A DNA stretch of 64,000 bases from Parelaphostrongylus tenuis (taxonomy: Eukaryota > Nematoda > Chromadorea > Rhabditida > Metastrongylidae): NCBI GenBank assembly GCA_019055375.1, contig JAHQIW010006392.1:62001-126000 (forward strand). Reading direction: 5' to 3'. The stretch's first letter is position 1; every line of letters starts with the position of its first letter. This document shows positions 57,736-64,000 of this stretch, one piece after another. Made by a program: the position numbers and the translations under genes. The notes under the pieces were generated by a model. The model did not search any database and was not told the origin of the DNA. It was given only the letters and a program-made list of their open reading frames with translations.

Positions 57736-58718
57736 AGTCGGAGATCAATCTTTCCACAAGCGCTGCCGAGGTCAGCCAGCAGTTGTTCTACCTGGTTGAG
57801 GTTTGGTGTTATAAAAGTGATGTTAACAGCAAAGCGAAGATGATATAACTATCGACCATCGACTCTCACTCCCCATATCCCATTCCAATGCTGGCATGAC
57901 GTTGCGGATTGAGGCAGAAGATGATTTTAGCGAGATGAGGTAGCTTTGTTAAATATTTCATAATACTATCGATGCAAAGCGGAGATGTTTTGATTATGGC
58001 TGCTGTATATAGCTCTCAAAAAAAAACTGTGCTGTGAGTGAGGGTCATTCTGCCTGTTGAAAGCTTCTATGAGTGCCCCTACCTCGTGGTCAGAAATTTT
58101 CTTTGAATCGATAAAAGCGGGGTAGACCGGTCTCGTATACTCTCGTCACTTCGGGATTATAATAATATTCGTAATAGCTATGTCTGTAAGGTGATATACT
58201 AAAGGCTATTATGTACCTCTGTCAAGCATCGAACTTTTCGACTGTTCTAATTGTCGAACATTTATCGGAATCACTATGGTCAGTTTTGTGCTAGCATTGA
58301 GATTTCTGGCGATTAAAAATTGCTTTTCCAACAAATCAAACAACAATTTTTAATCACAAGTATATTCTGGTAGGATATATTTCTCTTTTCTCTGATTTTA
58401 ATTCCTAGATTCACGAATTTCCGTTGAATTACTGCAGACTTTGAATGTATCAGTCGTATATAGCTACCGAAATTTGATATTCTATTTTCTATCACGTCAC
58501 ATCTTCTCTCTTTCATAAGCAAATTCTAGAAACGGAAATTGACATAATTTATTTCTTTCTTTTGGTTTATAAGAATTAGTGGTGTCGTGATTAGAATCAG
58601 ACCGAAAATGGGCGAGATGGTGTTCGAGTCCATCTGTGTATATAACTAACCGTGCTGAGCGGACACTGCCTCTAGATGGCTTTCTCTTCAGTCTCTTGCT
58701 CAACGATATCATCTTCAG

Positions 58719-58863
58719 ATTCATCTACACACTGAGTCATGGCACCAGAAGTTATCTGATACGTGAAGACCTCTATGGTATGATCATGGACATTATGCAT
58801 ACACATCCGGGTCTGGAGTTTTGCCGTGAAGCCGTTGATTTTCACGATAAATATTGTGATGTG
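58719..58863 (+). CDS. PPP2R3: PP2A B'' core, THPGL exon
   Basis: 145 bases between CATCTTCAG and GATGTG|GTGAGT. FIYTLSHGTRSYLIREDLYG, MIMDIMHTHPGLEFCREAVD and FHDKYCDVV match the family FIxLLAxPxxxxLxxEDFxxLLQDVVxTHPGLxFLxDAPEFHxRY. Exit is phase 0, as the next exon requires. Confidence 0.93.
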
Positions 58864-58974
58864 GTGAGTTACGGAAGATTCCAGCCGTAGGAAATAGACT
58901 GCTGTTTCGAGATCATAGGCGATTGACCTTCACCTAGCATGAACAGTGTGTGAACTTCTATTTTAAACACTTAG

Positions 58975-59118
58975 GTTATCGCCAGAATTATGTGGAATCT
59001 TGGATGTGTGTGGAGAGGAAAAAATTACGCCAGATTGCCTCCGGAAATCGGATCTCCTTGAGAAAATTCGACAACTACAAGAGAACGTGGATATCAATAG
59101 TTGCGTGCGATACTTTAG
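58975..59118 (+). CDS. PPP2R3: PP2A B'' core, WRGKIT exon, with a frameshift
   Basis: Starts after ACTTAG: VIARIMWNLGCVWRGK corresponds to the family VIxRIFYxVNRSWSGKIT. At the A6 run 59019-59024 the frame shifts. After it the credible reading is ITPDCLRKSDLLEKIRQLQE and NVDINSCVRYF, which equals ITxxELRKSNxLxxLxxLEEExDINxxxxYF in the family. The exon is 144 bases, while phases on both sides demand one base fewer. So either one A is spurious in the assembly or this allele is broken. Confidence 0.9.
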
Positions 59119-59301
59119 GTGACTTGTTATGTTTCAGAAGTACTTGTTTTTGGACAGGAACGCACTACTCTTTTTATTTTTCAAAGCTTAAGACTTCCAA
59201 TATCCTTATCATTTATCTTCGATGGGATTTATTGAATTATAAATGAACTAAAAATAGTTTTTTTCTACGGTAACTATCTCACTTTAAATGGATGGTTTCA
59301 G

Positions 59302-59402
59302 TTATGAGCATTTTTACGTGATATATTGTAAGTTTTGGGAAATCGATACGAATCATGATCAAATAGTTAGTAAAGCAGACATGAGGATGCATAAAGATGG
59401 TG
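59302..59402 (+). CDS. PPP2R3: PP2A B'' core, first EF-hand exon
   Basis: After GGTTTCAG: (S)[19 protein letters not shown], then [14 protein letters not shown], donor [22 protein letters not shown] is one of the most conserved B'' signatures. The loop [12 protein letters not shown] has acidic residues at EF-hand positions 1, 5 and 12, as in the family's first Ca2+ site. Confidence 0.95.
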
Positions 59403-59431
59403 GTAAGTCCGCAAGTTTTTTTTTATATCAG

Positions 59432-59636
59432 AAAAATTGAGTGTTTCCAAAAATATGGATTATTTCGAACACAGCGAATATGTCGCCTATAGTGGGAAGG
59501 CATTTTCAGCAATCACTGATCTCGTTCTCAACCGTATTTTCTCGAATGCTGTTCGAACCAATAGGAAAGATACAATGAATCTTACTGATTTCACAAATTT
59601 CCTATTAGCTGAAGAGGACAAAACTCATCCAACAAG
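59432..59636 (+). CDS. PPP2R3: PP2A B'' core, IFSxAV exon
   Basis: After [69 protein letters not shown] and EEDKTHPT, donor AAG|GTGAGG. It matches RIIERIFSGAV...MSYxDFVWFLxSEEDKxxPTSIEYWF. It has a longer linker before the IxxRIFS block than vertebrate members. Confidence 0.95.
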
Positions 59637-59747
59637 GTGAGGTTTTCAGCTACAGTTTCCCCAGAGTATTGGTTTTTAGTGTACCTTTAGTGTTTTGTAT
59701 TTATCTTCTGTTTTACTTTTATTTTAGCTTTGGTTTATTGCATTTAG

Positions 59748-59892
59748 CTTGGAATATTGGTTTCGTGTTTTGGACGAGGATGGCGATGGGGTGATTTCGA
59801 TGTATGAAATGGAACGGTTCCATCAAGCTGTTGTTGCAAAACTGACTGAAGAAGGAATTGAGTCAATCTCTTTTAAAGATGTCGTTTGTCAG
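59748..59892 (+). CDS. PPP2R3: PP2A B'' core, canonical EF-hand exon
   Basis: After GCATTTAG: LEYWFRVLDEDGDGVISMYE, MERFHQAVVAKLTEEGIESI and SFKDVVCQ, donor CAG|GTGAGC. The loop DEDGDGVISMYE has D1, D3, D5, G6, I8 and E12, a full calcium-binding EF-hand. The family continues with MLDLVKP and a C-terminal helix. I find no such exon before position 64000, so the gene runs off the window and is partial here. Confidence 0.95.
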
Positions 59893-62420
59893 GTGAGCAA
59901 GTTTTCTTTTCGAGAATCATGTCTTTCATTATTTTTTTTGCTAAGTGCCAAAGACTGCCCGTTTCATTGCCGATGAAGCGCATTATCGTGCATTTGTTTG
60001 TGACAGGTTCTTTAACAATATCTAGGATTTCTGATAAACGCACAGGAGGTTATTAGCAACCGGACATACTCAATAGATTACTGGTTGTGGTTTCAACGAA
60101 TTCCTCTTCAGACTGCGAAGCGTCAAAGTTTTAACACCTACCCAGACAGTTATTTCATAAGCAAAGCAGAAAAACCAGTACTTGAAATTTCAGCTACTAA
60201 CTGTAAATAACTTCATTCAAAACTTTCCCACAGTTTAATGACCAAATTTCCCCTGGTAACGAAAAGATAGCTCGCTGATCGCCACACGAAAAACCTTACG
60301 CTACGCCACCTGCTAATAGCGGCGCTCTCCTGACGATTAACCTATTCGGTAGTTGTTCTCGATGATTCGTCAATGGGATTAATCTAGGGAGCACAAAATG
60401 AAATTGAACCTTAATTAAGCTGGGGTGGGATTGTAATCACAAGTTTAACTTTTTGTTCAAAGCCTGTTTTTATGCTCAACGATAAGGTAGGATGTGAAGT
60501 AAAATCACAGGAATGCCCCAATCACGAGTGAAACCTGGGATCTGATGTTTTTACCACCATGGACTCGATTCAGCTCGCGTTGCCCCGGAAAGGCAAAGTG
60601 ATGATTTGTTTATGACACAATAATAGCAGATTCCGAGTTCTACCCGTGTCTCATCATTCTAGTGCTTATTCTGTGTATATTAAGTTCGTTTCATAAGTGA
60701 GCAACTTGAAGGAAGAAACGCAATAGTAGATTTGGTCGTTCAATGCACTAAAGTTTGACAATGATTTTGGAAAAATAATATGATAGCGGAAAACGAAAAT
60801 TTGGTACTTCTTCAGTCGACGTGTATAGTCTTTCGTCTCAACTGAAAGGCTTGATTATCGCATGTATCAGAGTAATGAGTAGGTTTGGTGAGGCTATGTT
60901 TGGATTCGCTTTATCAGAAAGCCTCCATCGTCTCGTTACAACTGCGAAACTTACGAGTTTAAATAAAAGTTTCTCTGCCCTTGAATGTTGCTACACATAA
61001 GGTAAAGCTCACCTTGTTTTTGCTAGAGAAAAGTTAGAATATTACTAAGGAACTGCCAATGGAATTGCACGATCCTAGTGGCTATGTTTTTGATATAGTC
61101 CATGTTACAGAAATCTTGCCGTGTTGCGATTTCACTTCATCAGATATCAACTTCTGTGCTGTTTGGTTACATATCTATTTTTCCATCTCTTCTATCGCAA
61201 CATGAGATTGGAATAGAACTTTTCCGCTGCATATTCTCTTGCATTTTTGGAATAAGGTTTTGCTAATACTACTCTCATTTGACGGTTCAACTAACACAGC
61301 ATAGTCGCGAAAATCCACAAGACCGTTCTCCGGTATCGTCTACTTGAGGAGCAGACGTTTCCGGCTGACTATCATATTCCCCTCTTTACGAGCACAAGTA
61401 TTCGGTCTCTACTTAGGCTTATCTGATTTTTTTCGCTAAATAACAGAATTGTTCGACAACGTTGTGTGATCCTTCTACAGTCATCTTATAAACATCTTAT
61501 AAGCAATCATCTCACAAGGTTTAGTCACTCATTTTTGATATGGCAATCGTGTATAGTGTGGGATCTAGATGAAATATTCTCGCTGTACACAACTTAATCT
61601 TCATAAGTGATTACAAGATTTTTTGTTAGCAAGCTGTTTCATCGAGGCAATGATCGGATCCAGCACGACAAGATATTATCACTTATGTAATTAGAGTGTC
61701 AATAATACTTTTTTCCTTAGAATATAGCCGACCTGTGTGTATGTTGGGAAGGTTTGAAGTTGTGACTAAATTCTATACAACATCTTTCATCGGCTAATTC
61801 TGATGATCAACGGTAATTTTTCATTTGGGAACGTTAATAACTTTCTCATTACATTTCCCCCACAATGAAACTAATAATCTTGCATTTCACTATGATCTTG
61901 CTTCATTTCCTAGCTTTTAACGTATCGTAAAAACCTGTCCAAAAAGTATCATTGTTGACCATATTCTCTTTCTGCTTTTGGGAGGCGTTCAATTATTTTG
62001 ATCAAACGTTCGATTGAGTGAAGAGCAGTTCACAAAACTAGCTTCCATTCAGTAACACTAGAATGATTATCTACATTTATAGAGTTGATGTAAATTTGCA
62101 TTTTGTAAAGAGATTTCTCTGATAGTGGCCACTACTTCTGGCAATTCAAAAGTTTTGCACCTTGAAATGTCTTGTTAAAAAGTCCACCATTTCGAGATAG
62201 TAAAGGCAACAATGATAAGAGTACCGATTGCAATGTTGGAGTTTCGATAAACACGACTGCATGCTTCTTTATCAAAACACAACATCTTAAGCTGGCTTCT
62301 GTGTAATTCATCTTGAATTCACAATAAGTAAAGTATTTGCGGGGTTGATACTTTCGCAGGTTCATAGAAGAGATTTTACCCCCACACCGTAATCGTATAT
62401 ATCTGAAATAATAAAAGTTC
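59893..62420. other. Intron of the B'' gene, mostly unassigned
   Basis: Begins at the GTGAGC donor. 60330-60500 is a diverged copy of the repeat at 30235-30425. Nothing else is recognisable, and no terminal B'' exon is present. Confidence 0.55.
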
Positions 62421-62690
62421 CTGACGGTGTTCATCTCCGAGGAATGCGCCATGCATTCGACTTCATCAAGCATCGCCGGGGTGACTGAATGCATATGAAG
62501 CCTTTACAATGACTCACGATGGCCTACCGATGTGTCAAATCAGTGCTGCCATCCTCCCAGACACGTCTGGTAGCAATTCGCCGACCATGGAGAGATGGAA
62601 GACTTGGTGAGCTCAGTGCACACAGTGAAACTGTCCACCACGTGTGCATCGCAGAACACTTCTAACCGTTGCGCTACACTAGTCTATATA
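62421..62690 (-). repeat. tRNA-derived SINE, copy 11
   Basis: Minus-orientation copy with GAATGCGCCATGCATTCGAC, GGGTGACTGAATGCATATGA, GTCAAATCAGTGCTGCC and the reversed head TTCTAACCGTTGCGCTACAC. Confidence 0.8.
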
Positions 62691-62699
62691 AAATTATTG

Positions 62700-63890
62700 C
62701 GTACTAATCTGCGGAATCTACTCGCTGAACTACTTTTGTGTTCGAAATACGAGCCATTGCGCTCCAAAGTGGGATGATGTGTGGGCTTAGGAACATTGGA
62801 ATTTTGTCTTAGTAGAATAGGATAACATCTATCTTGCTGGCAAAATTCTGTAGACTCCAGTGGTTTTAATGATTATCTTAGAGTTCATTATGTAATGGGT
62901 AATTTTGGCTCAAATTACGAACAGCCATTTTTTTCTATGTCAATGGACTGCGTCTCTAGCATTATGTCTTGACGTGTGGAGGAACGGGAAAATGTGGGAG
63001 ATATCGTTTATAAGATGCATTACAACTAAATTTGATATATTAAAATATTGTCTATTAGAGGTAGTACCGGTGTGATTACTGTTATTGATATTACTATTTT
63101 CATTCTATTTGCCAATGTCGTGGTCATGATATTTCTGTCATTTCTAGTTCTTTTCATTTCTTTCGACCTCACAAGATGCTGTGGAAAAACTTGAAGCTAA
63201 CTACTCAACGAATCTCGCCATTTGAAGCAAATTACAAAAGTATATACGGTGGCAGCACGGTGTGGAACCGCAATTACTTTTGCATCAACCGAATTTATTT
63301 TGTCGCAGGCAGCGCGGCGTCGCTCTCACGTAGTGTAAATGCAGTGTCGCGTCTCGGGACAAATTTGTATTACTCGCCGTAATGTAAGCAAGAGATCTAC
63401 TTCGTCAATATAGGGTTTTAGGAGGTATTATCATTACTAAATAATGGAAAACCACTTGTGAGACTTTTGTGAGGATTTCCGAAGAAATGTCGCCCATCGG
63501 TTGAAAAATTCCTTATGATTCATTGCTGAAACCACATTTTTGCAAAGAGAGACATGCTTCTAACTGTGATATAGCACTTTTCTCAATTCATTTCCAATTT
63601 TGCCGTTACTCAACACCTTGAGAAATGTGAATTTTGAAGCTATGATTGCTTTTGTAGGTCTTTATGGTACGTTCTGATATAACAAAAAAAAAGATTATGT
63701 TTCGCATTCGAGGTGATTAGCCATAACTTGTTCAAATTTCACCGCGGATTTACCTGTATTTGCAGAAAAAATTCCAATTTTTGGATTATTTGATCTCCTC
63801 AAATGGATAAAATATCACCACTTTCTATTATAAACTTTGTGTCTGAGCGCATCTTATTACTTATAGCATACAACTCGTTTTTTGTTGCCT
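62700..63890. other. No recognisable feature
   Basis: The open frame 63176-63382 has no splice context and does not fit the C-terminus expected for the B'' gene. Confidence 0.45.
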
Positions 63891-63894
63891 TCTT

Positions 63895-63985
63895 GAAGAT
63901 CGTAGAATAATGATTGGACACGTCTCTTTGCAATCTCGAAGATAGCCTGGTTGTGGTGTTTCATAGGGCAACTGCGTTCCCCCTC
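63895..63985. repeat. Unclassified repeat, copy of 1845-1995
   Basis: CTCTTTGCAATCTCGAAGAT and GTTTCATAGGGCAACTGCG correspond to the segment near the left end of the window. It is truncated here by the window edge. Confidence 0.5.
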
Positions 63986-64000
63986 CTCACCTTATTGCAT

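Noticed and set aside
58950..59246. 98-codon plus-strand open frame over a B'' exon
   Set aside because: It reads the exon in the wrong frame. Homology to B'' is in the frames described for 58975-59118.
63176..63382. Possible terminal B'' exon
   Set aside because: It lacks the expected MLDLVKP/LKRCRMAHIFYDTFFNL-type sequence and any good acceptor in the right phase.
1..64000. CRISPR array, bacterial operon, phage or defence system
   Set aside because: The sequence is eukaryotic (spliced genes, SINEs, mariners). No regularly spaced repeats or prokaryotic gene clusters were seen.

Overview
The window reads as chromosomal DNA of a nematode, most likely a clade V/strongylid (hookworm-like) species. 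The reasons are AT-rich DNA, exons flanked by TTTTCAG/GTRAGT-type splice sites with some introns of about 55 bases, many decayed mariner/Tc1 relics, an RTE-type non-LTR retrotransposon, and a tRNA-derived SINE present in about eleven copies. I see no bacterial operons, CRISPR arrays or rRNA genes, and no tRNA that folds convincingly as a functional gene.

The one gene I recognise with confidence is on the + strand in the right half: a regulatory B'' (PR72/PR130, PPP2R3-type) subunit of protein phosphatase 2A. Eight core exons at 53930-59892 give a continuous match to the B'' fold: the FxFPxG entry motif, the PLYWKxPxF motif, the THPGL motif, the [10 protein letters not shown] first EF-hand region and a canonical second EF-hand DEDGDGVISMYE. 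The 3' end lies beyond the window. Upstream exons with compatible splice phases (47468-47570 and 48552-48678) and two large Ser/Pro-rich exons (36083-37249 and 37348-38403) probably form a long disordered N-terminus, as in PR130-type isoforms. A further chain of nine small exons (28813-33166) starts at a good ATG, keeps phase throughout and includes a tandemly duplicated two-exon cassette. It may be the most distal 5' end of the same gene, so the locus could exceed 31 kb. The join between 33166 and 36083 is not resolved. Candidate alternative first exons lie at 45425-45601 and near 48557 and 53286. The gene carries two apparent frameshifts (59019-59024 and 38029-38112), which are either assembly errors or real damage.

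The left half (1-28800) is mostly repeats: a palindromic block with TA microsatellites (540-1045), SINE copies, a decayed RTE element (8560-10900), foldback elements (16740-17265 and 18130-18790), internally deleted mariners, a decayed Tc1/mariner transposase in two copies, and a roughly 540-base unclassified repeat with a second copy at 29485. A few weak coding candidates (4007-4121 minus, 8192-8582, 13813-14169, 15848-15962) are reported with low confidence. The stretches between listed features hold nothing I can recognise.
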